Assembly: GCF_001956915.1 (NCBI RefSeq)
Contig: NZ_MLJO01000026.1
Coordinates: 62,001-126,000, forward strand
Direction of reading: 5' to 3'
DNA length: 64,000 nt
Source of the DNA: Intrasporangium flavum
GTDB taxonomy: Bacteria > Actinomycetota > Actinomycetes > Actinomycetales > Dermatophilaceae
Below the pieces are notes generated by a model. That model made no database searches. It had not been told where the DNA came from and saw only the letters and a list, made by a program, of their open reading frames with translations. Both the position numbers and the translations under genes were made by a program. Positions 8,758 through 17,585 of the stretch are shown here, piece by piece; within the stretch, counting starts at the first letter, position 1; each line of letters begins with the position of its first letter.

Positions 8758-10538
8758 GTGTGGGCTTCGACTTCGGCACCACCAACAGTTTGGTGTCGGT
8801 CGTGGTAGGCGACCGCGTCATCGACGTCATGGATGTTGAAACCGGTCGGCCGCACCCCTCTGTGGTGCGATACGAGGGCGAGCGGGTCATCGTTGGCCGA
8901 GAAGCGAAGGACGCACTGGGCGCGGCCGGGATCGGCGTTCACGGCAACACCGTTAAGTCGCCCAAGTTCCTCTTGGGGGAGGAAGTCGTGGCTGTCGGCG
9001 GGGTGGATCGCAGCCCTGTCGACATCGTGTCCGATGTCGTTCGGCACGTCCGGTCCGAGTCCCTCCGAAGCCCGCAGCGCAACGTCCTGGGCGACTTGGA
9101 CAACGCAGTCGTGACGATCCCCGTGACAATGGACGGTCGGCGACGTGCTGCGCTAAGGGAAGCCTTCGCCGGTGCGGGTATCAACATCGTCCAGTTCGTG
9201 CACGAGCCCCTGGCCGCATTGTATGGCTTCATCCGCGGCGCGGCTGACCGAGAAGAGATGACCAGACGCCTAGCCCGTCGCAATGTACTGATCGTCGACT
9301 GGGGAGGCGGAACCCTTGACCTGACGCTGTGCCGAGTGGACAACTCCCAAGTCCGTCAGCTGCGCAACGGCGGCTCCAACCAGGTCGGTGGCGATGAGTT
9401 CGACAAGGTCATCCGCGACGGCGTCGTTAGTCGGTTCAGGACTCGTGAGCAAGTAGACGAGGCCGACCTGGTGAGCCCCGAAGCCCAGCTCCGGCTACTT
9501 CAAGACGCCGAGCGGAACAAGATCGAGTTGTCTGCCGATCGCGCCGCCGTCACGTTCTACCGGCCCAGCTACTTCCAGTCGGGGAATACACTGCAGTATC
9601 AACTGACGCGGCAAGAGCTTGAAGAGATCACGAGGCCGCTGGTCAGCGCTGGAATCTCTGAGATCGAGTCGCTGCTAGACAGCCTTTCGATGGCTCCCGG
9701 TCAGGTTGCCTTGGTTGTCGTTGTCGGCGGTATGGCCGCGATGCCGGCGATCCGGAGCCGACTGCACCAGTTGTTCGGACCGGATCGAGTCGAGGTGCCG
9801 ACGAACAGCGCGACTCTGATCTCCCAGGGAGCGGCCTGGATCGCCCATGACCGTCAGCGCCTCCGCTTGGCGAAGCCGATTGAGCTGGAGCTGGCGCGAG
9901 GGTCACGGATGCCCCTGCTTGAGGCAGGCACGCCGATGCCGCTCGGGGGCGAAGTCAAAAGTGAGCGCGTGCACTTGTTCTGCGCCGATCCCACCGACGG
10001 GATCGCCAAGTTCCCCATCACAACTCCCACGACTCTCTCTCCTCACCCCCAGGCTAGCGAGAGACGCACCTCCCTCGGAGTCATGGCGATCAGGGTGGAC
10101 GAAACTGCACCTCCTTTGCACGAGCGACTAGAGCTGGAGGTCATGCTTGACGACGACCTCGTCCTGACGATGACCGCCAGCTCCAGCCAAAAGCAGGACG
10201 AGGTGACGTCCGAGTACTACGACCTCGAGTTCGGCCTCGGGCTACCCGGCGGACGAGGCGTGACAGGCGACGATGAGGTCCCGACAACACACGCTGCGAC
10301 CACAATGTCGCCCGCCCCGGGGCTCGTCATACGCGCCAACGCGACGGTGACCAAGGACTTGGCCGCGGTCCCCGGGGACGTGCTCTACAAGCACAACTCC
10401 TCGGCCTTCGCCCGCCACATGATTGACCACGCGGGGGGCGCAACGCAGTCCCAAGTTCTAGAGCACCTCTACTACGAGCCGTGCTCGGTGTGCGGACTGC
10501 TATGGGGAGACCCGAAGTGTCGCTGCGGGACGCCTTGA
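8754..10538 (+). CDS. Divergent Hsp70/DnaK-like ATPase
   Basis: 594 residues from ATG 8754. The Hsp70/actin nucleotide-binding domain is evident: phosphate-1 FDFGTTNSLVSVV (5-17), VTIPVTMDGRRRAALREAF (about 120), HEPLAALYGF, phosphate-2 VDWGGGTLDLTLC (near 181) and the adenosine motif VVVGGMAAMPAI (near 322). The substrate-binding part is shorter and divergent from DnaK. The C-terminus ends in a Cys cluster CSVCGLLWGDPKCRC instead of the usual helical lid and EEVD-like tail. No DnaJ or GrpE is nearby, arguing against a housekeeping DnaK. It is the third of four overlapping or abutting genes, so it probably works with its neighbours as an ATP-driven switch or chaperone. Confidence 0.9.
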   Translation: MSVGFDFGTTNSLVSVVVGDRVIDVMDVETGRPHPSVVRYEGERVIVGREAKDALGAAGIGVHGNTVKSPKFLLGEEVVAVGGVDRSPVDIVSDVVRHVRSESLRSPQRNVLGDLDNAVVTIPVTMDGRRRAALREAFAGAGINIVQFVHEPLAALYGFIRGAADREEMTRRLARRNVLIVDWGGGTLDLTLCRVDNSQVRQLRNGGSNQVGGDEFDKVIRDGVVSRFRTREQVDEADLVSPEAQLRLLQDAERNKIELSADRAAVTFYRPSYFQSGNTLQYQLTRQELEEITRPLVSAGISEIESLLDSLSMAPGQVALVVVVGGMAAMPAIRSRLHQLFGPDRVEVPTNSATLISQGAAWIAHDRQRLRLAKPIELELARGSRMPLLEAGTPMPLGGEVKSERVHLFCADPTDGIAKFPITTPTTLSPHPQASERRTSLGVMAIRVDETAPPLHERLELEVMLDDDLVLTMTASSSQKQDEVTSEYYDLEFGLGLPGGRGVTGDDEVPTTHAATTMSPAPGLVIRANATVTKDLAAVPGDVLYKHNSSAFARHMIDHAGGATQSQVLEHLYYEPCSVCGLLWGDPKCRCGTP

Positions 10539-10539
10539 C

Positions 10540-11880
10540 GTGGCGAGTGCGAAGGTTGCCGTCACGGTCCTCGACCACGGCGTCGAAGTGGAGCGCACAG
10601 TCAGGCGCCCGGTCAGACTGACACCTGATGGCTATGCAGGCGTCGCCTATGCGGGCTCCGTCTATCCGTTGCGGGCAGGGGACGTCGTTGAGCTGACTGC
10701 TGATGGGTGGGAGCTCGGCGACTGCGAAAGATTCCTTTTCGCCGGCGCAGAGATCCCGTACGCGCCCGTTGACAACGGAGCTGTCGCACCCGCGGCTGGT
10801 TTCGACATCGACTGGTACCTCGAAACGACCCAGCACGGGCACTACCTCCTGTTCAACGCTCCTGAACGGCTGGCAAGTCAGTTCATTACTGCCCTTGAAG
10901 CGGCAGACGTCAGCATTCAACGCTGGGATGTCAGCCACCGTCCCGCCGACGACGGCAACTTCTTCGACTGGTTTGCCCGGCTTAGGTTCAAGGGCTCGCG
11001 CGACGACGCTCTGGCGTCGGTTCAGGCGGTCGTGTCGCCCCCGAAGCACGATGCGGTCGGTGGCACCGGCACGGTTGATGAGACAGCGGATCGGCTCGCA
11101 GAAGCCGAAAGCCGACTCGAGCAGCTGCTCGACAGGCTCCTCGGAGCCACCAAGCGAGCCGAGGCGGCGGAGCGTGAGATCGGCCGCCTGCGTGCCCTTC
11201 TCGAAGCGACGGAGGCACACGAGCGCGATCATCGCGAAGCGCTGTCCCTCGCAACGCGCCGCAGCGCAGACCTCCACAAGCAAGTCGTGGCACTCCGTCG
11301 GCGGGTAGGAAATGGCCCTGAAACTGCGGCGCTGATCAAGAGCTTGTCTGACGCCGAAGAGTTGCGCGAGCTGGCACTCGCCGAGAACTCGCTCTTGCTC
11401 GAACGCAATCGGGATTTGGAGTCGGACGCGCTAGTACAGCGCCACCGGGCCGACACTCTGGCAGGTGAGGTCGACGGTCTCATGGACCAATTGATCGAGC
11501 TCCAAGCGCTGGAAGAGGAACGCATTCGCGCCGCCAAGGCCACGCGACCGAGGCGTGGTGGCGTCGTGGAGTTCTTGGCCAACGCATTCACTCGTCTAGA
11601 GTTCATTCTTGACTCGATCGAGGTCCTTGCCAATCTCGAGTCCCCGGCTCGGACTTTGCGGGCGCTGTCGGAGATCGACGCGGGAGAGGTTATCGGCAGG
11701 GACCTCGAAGGCATGCGCGGCTGGTTCGAGGTGAAGAACGTCGCTACTGGGGTAGCCGGAAGCCAGCGACTTGGAAGGATCTACTACAAGCCCAATGGCC
11801 CCACGGTGCTCGTGAGCGTTCACATCAAGCAGGACGAAAAGCAGCAGAGGCGACACATCGAGCGTCTGCGCGCATTCTGA
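10540..11880 (+). CDS. Coiled-coil protein with RelE-like C-terminus (last gene of Hsp70-type operon)
   Basis: 446 residues from GTG 10540, one base after the Hsp70 stop. Residues 1-85 look beta-rich; 90-155 form a second small domain (WYLETTQHGHYLLFNAPERL). About 175-320 is a long coiled coil. The last 60 residues (GMRGWFEVKNVATGVAG, then GRIYYKPNGPTVLVSVHIKQ and IERLRAF) resemble the RelE/HigB/Gp49 toxin fold, where a GRIYY-type strand, a hydrophobic VLV strand and a K-rich helix-leading loop are typical. That assignment comes from pattern resemblance only. If correct, the operon ends in a potential RNase-like effector tethered through a coiled coil to the chaperone. No gene lies between it and 12017. 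Confidence 0.75.
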   Translation: MASAKVAVTVLDHGVEVERTVRRPVRLTPDGYAGVAYAGSVYPLRAGDVVELTADGWELGDCERFLFAGAEIPYAPVDNGAVAPAAGFDIDWYLETTQHGHYLLFNAPERLASQFITALEAADVSIQRWDVSHRPADDGNFFDWFARLRFKGSRDDALASVQAVVSPPKHDAVGGTGTVDETADRLAEAESRLEQLLDRLLGATKRAEAAEREIGRLRALLEATEAHERDHREALSLATRRSADLHKQVVALRRRVGNGPETAALIKSLSDAEELRELALAENSLLLERNRDLESDALVQRHRADTLAGEVDGLMDQLIELQALEEERIRAAKATRPRRGGVVEFLANAFTRLEFILDSIEVLANLESPARTLRALSEIDAGEVIGRDLEGMRGWFEVKNVATGVAGSQRLGRIYYKPNGPTVLVSVHIKQDEKQQRRHIERLRAF

Positions 11881-12016
11881 CGAAACTCCCACTTGCCGCC
11901 TGCAAACACTCCTGCCAGCCCAGGCACTAGCAGATCCTAACCTCGGCAGCGCAACTCAGGACAGAAAGAACGATCGCTTTATAGACCTGGTGTCCTGTTC
12001 ATCTCATGCCGAAAAT

Positions 12017-13051
12017 TCACTCCGGGGCAAGAGAAACAGCCCCACTTCCCGAGTTAACAGGAGTCAGCCGTCGGCTCACCCGGACTAGCGCCAAGCCGTC
12101 TCCGTCCCAGGTGACGGCGTACGGGTCGGTGATCTCGCCGATGAACTGGCCGCCGGTCTCGTTGCGGAAGGCCATGAACTTGGTCTCGCCGCTCTCGCGG
12201 TCGGTGATGAACTTGCCGACGTAGAGCGACGGGTCGTCGATGCGTCGGGCACCGGCGATGTCGTACGGCCCGAGCGGCGACTCCGCCGACGCGATCCACA
12301 CGCCGCCCTCGGTCCCCGTCGCCTTGAGCCGATCCGAGGCATCCCCCGCCAGGCAGTTGAACAGCAGCACCTGCCGACCGTCCACGACGAACGGCTGCAG
12401 CACCTCGAGCTGCCCGAACCCCTGCCCGGGCGCCGACAGCGGCTCACGCAGCTCCCAGTTCTCCAGGTCGGCCGACCACGCGTGCCCCACCACTCCGCGG
12501 TCCACCCGATCCGCGGGATCGGACGAAGGCCCGACAGCAGAACGGGCCGTGATGAGCATGTGCCAGCCATCGCGATCCGGGTCGGCGAACACCCACGGGT
12601 CGCGGAACGCCTCGTCGTGCCAGTTCCCCTCGGGCGCGGGCGCCCACTTCTCGTAGATCTCTCCGTCAGCAGAGAGCACCGGCCCCGGCGCCTTGTCCCA
12701 GACCATCAGGTCGGTAGACGTCGCGTACCCGATCGACTGCACGTTCGCCCCGAAGGCATTCAAAGACGCCCCCGTGTAGAACATGAACCATCGCCCGTCC
12801 GGGTGCCGCACCACCGACCCGGTCCACGTCGCGCAGTCGTCGAACGCCGGCGCGTCCGAACGCACGAGCGCGTCCACCACGCGCTCCCACTTGACCAGGT
12901 CGTGCGACACCGCGTGCCCGATCGACGCCCGGTAGTGCCTGGCGTGCGGATCGCGAAGAGCACGCGACGCGTAGAGGAAGAACAGGTGGTACTGCTCGCC
13001 GTCGTCGACGGTCCAGAAGTCCCACACCCAGGCCTCGGGCAGACGGAACAC
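12017..13051 (-). CDS. GH32-like five-bladed beta-propeller glycoside hydrolase
   Basis: 344 residues from GTG 13051, five bases after the stop of the upstream permease; an open frame continues upstream but only overlaps the permease. Features typical of the GH32/GH68/GH43 propeller clans are present: an opening WVWDFWTVDDGEQYHLFFL blade, TWTGSVVRHPDGRWFMFYTG, and FRDPWVF carrying the conserved RDP triplet. GH32 (fructosidase-like) is the best guess; GH43/GH68-type cannot be excluded. No signal peptide, so it should act in the cytoplasm on sugar imported by the co-transcribed ABC system. It is last in an operon of substrate-binding protein, two permeases and this enzyme. Confidence 0.8.
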   Translation of the reverse strand: MFRLPEAWVWDFWTVDDGEQYHLFFLYASRALRDPHARHYRASIGHAVSHDLVKWERVVDALVRSDAPAFDDCATWTGSVVRHPDGRWFMFYTGASLNAFGANVQSIGYATSTDLMVWDKAPGPVLSADGEIYEKWAPAPEGNWHDEAFRDPWVFADPDRDGWHMLITARSAVGPSSDPADRVDRGVVGHAWSADLENWELREPLSAPGQGFGQLEVLQPFVVDGRQVLLFNCLAGDASDRLKATGTEGGVWIASAESPLGPYDIAGARRIDDPSLYVGKFITDRESGETKFMAFRNETGGQFIGEITDPYAVTWDGDGLALVRVSRRLTPVNSGSGAVSLAPE

Positions 13052-13056
13052 GAATC

Positions 13057-14007
13057 TCAGCCTTTCACGCCGGAGCTGGCGATGGAGTTGATGAAGGCCC
13101 GCTGGAAGGCCACGAACAGGACGAGCACTGGGGCGGTGATCATCGTCGCGTAGGCCATGATCTGCCCCCACGAGGTGTTGAGCTGCTTGAAGTAGTCGAT
13201 CCCCACCATCACCGGCCGCAGTTCCTCCGACTGCACCGCCATGAGCGGCCACAGGTACTGGTTCCACGTCGGCAGGAAGGTGAGGATCGCGACCGTCGCG
13301 ACGGCCGGCCCCGACAGCGGCATGACGATGCTGCGGTAGATGCGGAACCACCCCGCCCCGTCCACGCGCGCCGCCTCGTCGAGTTCCTTCGGGATGCTGT
13401 CGAAGTACTGGTAGAAGAGGAAGATCGAGAACGCGTTCGCGATGAACGGCACGATCTGCACCTGGTACGTGTCGAGCCAGCCCTCGCTGATCCCGTCGGG
13501 CCCGACGAACGGCAGCTTGTTCGACCACCACAGCAGCGGCAGCGCCAGCGTCTCGAACGGCACGATGAGCGTCGCGAGGATGACCCCGAGCACCATCCCG
13601 CTGCCCTTGAAGGTGACCCGCGACAGCGCGAACGCCGCCATCGAGTTGACCACCACCCCGGCCACCACGGTGACCACCGAGATGACGACGGAGTTCATCA
13701 TGAACGTCGCGAACGGCACGCGTCCGAACACGCCCGTGTAGTTGTCGAGCGACAGGTCGCCGACTGGCAGGAACGCCTTGATCCCGCCGAGGTCGCCGAA
13801 GATCTGCAGGTCGGGCTTGAAGCTCGACACGACCATGAACAGCAGCGGCAGCCCGAACACGAGGCACAGCGCCACCCGCAGGAGCACGCCGAGCGCCACA
13901 CGCGTCCGGCCCCCTCGGGTGGACGCCGGCTGGGACGCCGGGGCCGACGCTCGCGCCGACCGCTTGCCGGACGCGTGAGCACCCGTGGGTGCGGTGGTGG
14001 CGGTCAT
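13057..14007 (-). CDS. Carbohydrate ABC transporter permease (MalG/CUT1 type)
   Basis: 316 residues with an N-terminal transmembrane segment after a basic, Ala-rich leader, and six predicted membrane spans in total. The EAA loop is clear: EAARVDGAGWFRIYRSIVMP near residues 205-225, the site that docks on the ATPase. The C-terminal FINSIASSGVKG ending is characteristic of MalG-type permeases. Start ATG 14007 overlaps the stop of the other permease by four bases (ATGA). No ATPase gene is in this operon, so a shared MsiK-like ATPase encoded elsewhere probably energises it, as is common in actinobacteria (inference). Confidence 0.93.
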   Translation of the reverse strand: MTATTAPTGAHASGKRSARASAPASQPASTRGGRTRVALGVLLRVALCLVFGLPLLFMVVSSFKPDLQIFGDLGGIKAFLPVGDLSLDNYTGVFGRVPFATFMMNSVVISVVTVVAGVVVNSMAAFALSRVTFKGSGMVLGVILATLIVPFETLALPLLWWSNKLPFVGPDGISEGWLDTYQVQIVPFIANAFSIFLFYQYFDSIPKELDEAARVDGAGWFRIYRSIVMPLSGPAVATVAILTFLPTWNQYLWPLMAVQSEELRPVMVGIDYFKQLNTSWGQIMAYATMITAPVLVLFVAFQRAFINSIASSGVKG

Positions 14008-15029
14008 CGCGTGGCCTCCTTGTCACGGGTGAGGAACCGCTGGACGAGGGTCACGAGCAGCACGAGCACGAAGAAGACGAGCGAGATCGCCGACGCGTAC
14101 CCCGTCTGCTGCTGCTGGAACCCGGTGCGCACGGCCATGAGCACGACCGTCGACGTCGAGTCGAGCGGCCCGCCCTGGGTCATGATGTTGACCTGCGTGA
14201 AGAGGGCGAACGCCGCGATGGTGATGGTGATGAGGATGAACGTGCGCGTGCTGCGCAGCCCCGGCCACGTGACGTAGCGGAACTTCTGCCACCGCCCCGC
14301 GCCGTCGAGCTCGGCCGCCTCGTACAGCTCGCCCGGGATCGTCTGCAGGCCGGCGAGCCAGATGACCATGTGGAAGCCCATCGCCTGCCACGCCGACATG
14401 AGGATGATCGCGAGCAGCGCCGTCTTCGGGTCGCCGAGCCAGTCCGGCCCGACGATCCCGAACTTCAGCAGCACCTGGTTGATGAGGCCGTTCGGCTGGT
14501 ACATGAACAGCCACAGCATCGACACGACGACCATCGAGGTGACGACCGGCAGGAAGTACACGGTGCGGAAGAAGTTCGTGCCGCGCATCTTGACGTTGAC
14601 GAGCAGCGCCAGCCCGAGCGCGCACGCCGACTGCACCGGCACGATCACCACGGCGAAGACGATCGTGTTGCGCAGCGAGGCCCAGAACGTGTCGTCGGAG
14701 AAGAGCCGCACGAAGTTGTCGACGCCGATGAACTCGGCCGGCCGCGGCGAGATGAGCCGCGCGTTGGTGAACGCGAGCCCGAACGTCAGCCCGATCGGGA
14801 TGAGCAGGAACGTGATGAGCAGGACCGCTGCCGGCAGCAGCATGAGCAGCGCCACCGTCGTCGACGAGCGAGCTCCCTTGATGTGCTTGGTCTTTCCGCC
14901 GGACGCGTGAGCCTGCTTCGCGGCGCGACGCCCGCCCGACGCGTCGGCCGGGGTGCCGCCCGACGCGCCGGCTGAGGCTCCCGACGCGTCGGGCGTGGGG
15001 CCGCCCGGGGTGGAGGTGATGGTCGACAT
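14004..15029 (-). CDS. Carbohydrate ABC transporter permease (MalF/CUT1 type)
   Basis: 341 residues. The first 50 residues are a Gly/Ala/Ser/Pro-rich cytoplasmic leader in which the phrase DASG recurs, encoded by the palindrome GACGCGTC. Six membrane spans follow (the first is VALLMLLPAAVLLITFLLIP). The EAA motif EAAELDGAGRWQKFRYVTWP lies near 220-240. It pairs with the MalG-type permease to form the membrane channel of a CUT1 sugar importer. Six bases separate it from the upstream substrate-binding protein gene. Confidence 0.93.
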   Translation of the reverse strand: MSTITSTPGGPTPDASGASAGASGGTPADASGGRRAAKQAHASGGKTKHIKGARSSTTVALLMLLPAAVLLITFLLIPIGLTFGLAFTNARLISPRPAEFIGVDNFVRLFSDDTFWASLRNTIVFAVVIVPVQSACALGLALLVNVKMRGTNFFRTVYFLPVVTSMVVVSMLWLFMYQPNGLINQVLLKFGIVGPDWLGDPKTALLAIILMSAWQAMGFHMVIWLAGLQTIPGELYEAAELDGAGRWQKFRYVTWPGLRSTRTFILITITIAAFALFTQVNIMTQGGPLDSTSTVVLMAVRTGFQQQQTGYASAISLVFFVLVLLVTLVQRFLTRDKEATR

Positions 15030-15035
15030 GTCAGC

Positions 15036-16331
15036 TCACTGGAAGTAGCCGTTGGACTTCTGGTTCGCGTCGATGTCCTTGACCGCCTGGTCGAGCGCGG
15101 TCTTCGGGTCGGCGCCGTTGAGGATGTCCTGCGCGGTCTTCGTGAACTCGGTGGCGATGAACGGGTAGCCGGGCGTCACGGGGCGCAACACGGCGAACTT
15201 CTTCGAGTACTCGCGGAACACCTGGTTCTCGCCGCCCGGGCCGTAGCCCTCGACCTGCTGGGCAGCGGCGTCGGTGGCCGGAATGTTGTTCGTGTCGCGG
15301 GCGACGCCGGCCACGTACTTGTCCTGCGCGGCGAACTTCATGTAGTCCTGCGCGCCGGCCGGGTCGGAGCAGTTGGTCGAGACGCCCCACTGCCACGACG
15401 CGCCACCGATCTTCGGGCCGGTGCCGAGGTCCGGCGGCGGGAGGAAGAGCGTGTCCTTGCCGAAGGCCTTGCGGGTGTCGACGGCGGTCCACGTGCCGTT
15501 GTAGAGCATCGCGGACTTGCCGGCGATGAAGTCCTTGGCCGGGTCGGCGCCGGACTTCAGCGGGGCGAGGCCGTCGGTGACGAGGCTGCGGAACCACTTC
15601 GCCCACTCGACCGCCTTCGGACCGTTGAGCGCGCCCTCGGCCGACTTGTAGTCGTTGCGGTTGATGAGGTCGCCGCCGAAGCTCTGCAGCATCGGCGAGT
15701 ACGCGTAGGGCCACCACTCGCCGGTGAAGCTCGTCGCGAGGTCGAGCGGGTACTGGTACTTGCCCGACGCCTTGAGCTTCTTCAGCGCGGCGGTGAACTC
15801 GTCCTTCGTCCACGGGGAGTCGACGGTCGGGATGCGGATGCCGGCGGCGTCGAGGATCGACTTGCGGGTGACCATGACGAGCGCGACGTCGTAGTAGCCG
15901 TAGGAGTAGGTCTTGTTGTCGAACTTGCCGACGGTGCTCGGCAGGAACTTCGACAGCGTCGGGTCGAGGCCCTCGAGCGGGGCGAGGTAGCCGGCCCAGG
16001 CCCAGTTCGGCACGTTGGGGCCGTCGATGTCGAGGATGCACGGCAGCTTCTTGCTCGCTGCGGCGGCCACGACCGACTGGTTGTAGGAGTCCTGCGGGAA
16101 CGCCTGCACCTTGACCTTGTACTTGCTCTGGCTCGCGTTGTAGTCGGTGACGATCTTCTGGATCGCGGCGAGCTCGGCCTTGTTGCCGGCGTTGTGCGTC
16201 CACATCGTCAGCTCTCCCCCGCCGCCCGAGGCGGCGCTGCTGCTGCCCTTGGTGCAGGCGGCCATGGACAGGGGCAGCGCGGCGGCGAGGAGGCCGACCG
16301 CGAGGCGGCGGTGGGTCGAGGTGAGCGTCAT
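15036..16331 (-). CDS. Sugar ABC transporter substrate-binding lipoprotein
   Basis: 431 residues beginning with a lipoprotein signal: basic start, hydrophobic core LAVGLLAAALPLSM and lipobox MAAC (Cys 26), then a Gly/Ser linker. The mature part has the family 1 extracellular solute-binding layout (ELTMWTHNAGNKAELAAIQK, later ALLYNGTW-like and TNCSDPAGAQDYMKFAA segments). Anchored outside the membrane, it would deliver the sugar to the two permeases downstream. It is first in the operon, and two LacI-type operators lie immediately upstream, facing a divergent lacI-family gene. Substrate unknown; the downstream GH32-like enzyme hints at a fructose-containing or other plant oligosaccharide. Confidence 0.92.
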   Translation of the reverse strand: MTLTSTHRRLAVGLLAAALPLSMAACTKGSSSAASGGGGELTMWTHNAGNKAELAAIQKIVTDYNASQSKYKVKVQAFPQDSYNQSVVAAAASKKLPCILDIDGPNVPNWAWAGYLAPLEGLDPTLSKFLPSTVGKFDNKTYSYGYYDVALVMVTRKSILDAAGIRIPTVDSPWTKDEFTAALKKLKASGKYQYPLDLATSFTGEWWPYAYSPMLQSFGGDLINRNDYKSAEGALNGPKAVEWAKWFRSLVTDGLAPLKSGADPAKDFIAGKSAMLYNGTWTAVDTRKAFGKDTLFLPPPDLGTGPKIGGASWQWGVSTNCSDPAGAQDYMKFAAQDKYVAGVARDTNNIPATDAAAQQVEGYGPGGENQVFREYSKKFAVLRPVTPGYPFIATEFTKTAQDILNGADPKTALDQAVKDIDANQKSNGYFQ

Positions 16332-16360
16332 TGGTTCCTCCGGTGGTCAGGTCAGCGGAC

Positions 16361-16378
16361 TGCTAAAACCTTTCAGCA
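16361..16378. promoter_or_regulatory. LacI-family operator 1
   Basis: TGCTAAAACCTTTCAGCA is a near-palindrome (half-sites TGCTAAAA and, on the other strand, TGCTGAAA) around a central CC/GG pair, the layout of LacI/GalR-family operators. It lies 30 bases upstream of the substrate-binding protein start and between divergent genes, so the adjacent LacI-type regulator is the likely ligand. Confidence 0.7.
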
Positions 16379-16416
16379 CGAGAAGGTAGGGCACGGCGCG
16401 CGCTAGGCGCAAGGGG

Positions 16417-16436
16417 TTGCTAAATCCTTTTCAACA
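16417..16436. promoter_or_regulatory. LacI-family operator 2 (degenerate)
   Basis: TTGCTAAATCCTTTTCAACA repeats the pattern of operator 1 with a weaker right half. Centres of the two sites are about 57 bp apart, compatible with cooperative binding or with separate control of the transporter operon and the regulator gene (inference). Confidence 0.55.
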
Positions 16437-16541
16437 GCGAATATGTGGACGGCGCCTCCGGATGCGTGGGGTAGGCTGGCCACGCGGCGCCAGGGTGGCG
16501 CGTCCGTCGGCGGTGCCGGCGAGCTCCACGAAGAGGTGAGG

Positions 16542-17564
16542 GTGAACAAGCGACCGACGCTCGCCGACGTCGCCGCCAAGGCCGGCCTGTCCAAGACCGC
16601 GGTGAGCCTCGTGCTCAACAACCGCCCCGGCTCGCGGCTGTCCGAGGACGCCGTCGCCCGCATCCACGAGGCCGCCCGCGAGCTCAACTACCGGCCCAAC
16701 CCCGCGGCCCGCTCGCTGCGCCTCGGCCGCACCGGCACCATCGGCTTCATCTCCGACGAGGTGACGATCACCCGCTTCGCCTCGGCCATGATCCGCGGCC
16801 TGCTCGACGTCGGCGACGAACGCGACCACGGCGTCCTCATCGCCGAGACCGGCGACCACCCCAAGCAGCTGGCCAAGGCGCTCGAGTCGATGATCGACCG
16901 ACGCGTCGACGGCATCGTCTTCGGCGCCCTCACCGCGCGCCTGCTCGACCTGCCCGAGCTGCCCGACGACATGCGCGCCGTCACCGTCAACTGCGTCAGC
17001 CCCACTGTGGCGTCCGCCGTGCTCCCCGCCGAGGAGGACGCCGGGTACGCGGTCACGCGACAGCTGCTGGACGCGGGCCACGGCGCGGGCATCGGCATCA
17101 TCGGCAACGCACCTCGTGCGTGCAGCGACCCGCGTATCTCGGTGACCATCGGTCGACGCTTCGCCGGCATCCACCGCGCGCTGCGCGAGTCAGGCGTCAC
17201 GCCGGTCGTCGTCGCCGACGCCGAGCTCTGGGAGCCGTGGCACGGCTACGACGCGACGATGTCGGTGCTCGAGTCGGGGGCACCGGTCACTGGACTCATC
17301 TGCCTCAACGACCGCGTCGCCCTCGGTGCGCAGCAGGCCTTGCAGGAAAAGGGACTTCGCGTCCCCGACGACGTGTCGATCGCCTCCTTCGACGACGACG
17401 AGATCGCGTCCTACCTGCGCCCCGCCCTGACCACCGCGCGCCTGCCGTACGAGGAGATGGGCCGCCAGGCCATGCAGATCGTCCTCGCCGAGAGCCCCGA
17501 GCCCGGCGAGCGCCTCGTCGAGATGCCCCTGCAGGTCCGCGGCTCCATCCGCACCCTCACCTGA
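16542..17564 (+). CDS. LacI/GalR-family transcriptional regulator
   Basis: 340 residues from GTG 16542, which has GAGGTGAGG just upstream; the open frame extends to 16443 but the extra residues lack family character. The N-terminal helix-turn-helix and hinge are canonical (PTLADVAAKAGLSKTAVSLV, then NYRPNPAARSL). A periplasmic-binding-protein-like ligand domain follows (GTIGFISDEVTI, RRVDGIVFGAL, GLICLNDRVALGAQQAL, VSIASFDDDEIASYLRP). It should bind a sugar effector and repress the divergent ABC/GH32 operon through the two operators at 16361-16436. Confidence 0.95.
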   Translation: MNKRPTLADVAAKAGLSKTAVSLVLNNRPGSRLSEDAVARIHEAARELNYRPNPAARSLRLGRTGTIGFISDEVTITRFASAMIRGLLDVGDERDHGVLIAETGDHPKQLAKALESMIDRRVDGIVFGALTARLLDLPELPDDMRAVTVNCVSPTVASAVLPAEEDAGYAVTRQLLDAGHGAGIGIIGNAPRACSDPRISVTIGRRFAGIHRALRESGVTPVVVADAELWEPWHGYDATMSVLESGAPVTGLICLNDRVALGAQQALQEKGLRVPDDVSIASFDDDEIASYLRPALTTARLPYEEMGRQAMQIVLAESPEPGERLVEMPLQVRGSIRTLT

Positions 17565-17585
17565 CCCGCAGCCCCACGCGACGCA

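Noticed and set aside
8754..10538. Housekeeping DnaK
   Set aside because: The Hsp70 lacks the usual lid, has a Cys-rich tail, and is embedded in an orphan operon without DnaJ or GrpE, so the name dnaK was not used.
12017..14026. One continuous 669-codon minus frame covering the MalG-type permease and the GH32-like enzyme
   Set aside because: Only the last 344 codons are protein-like. The upstream part is an out-of-frame reading of the permease gene, which is intact in its own frame.
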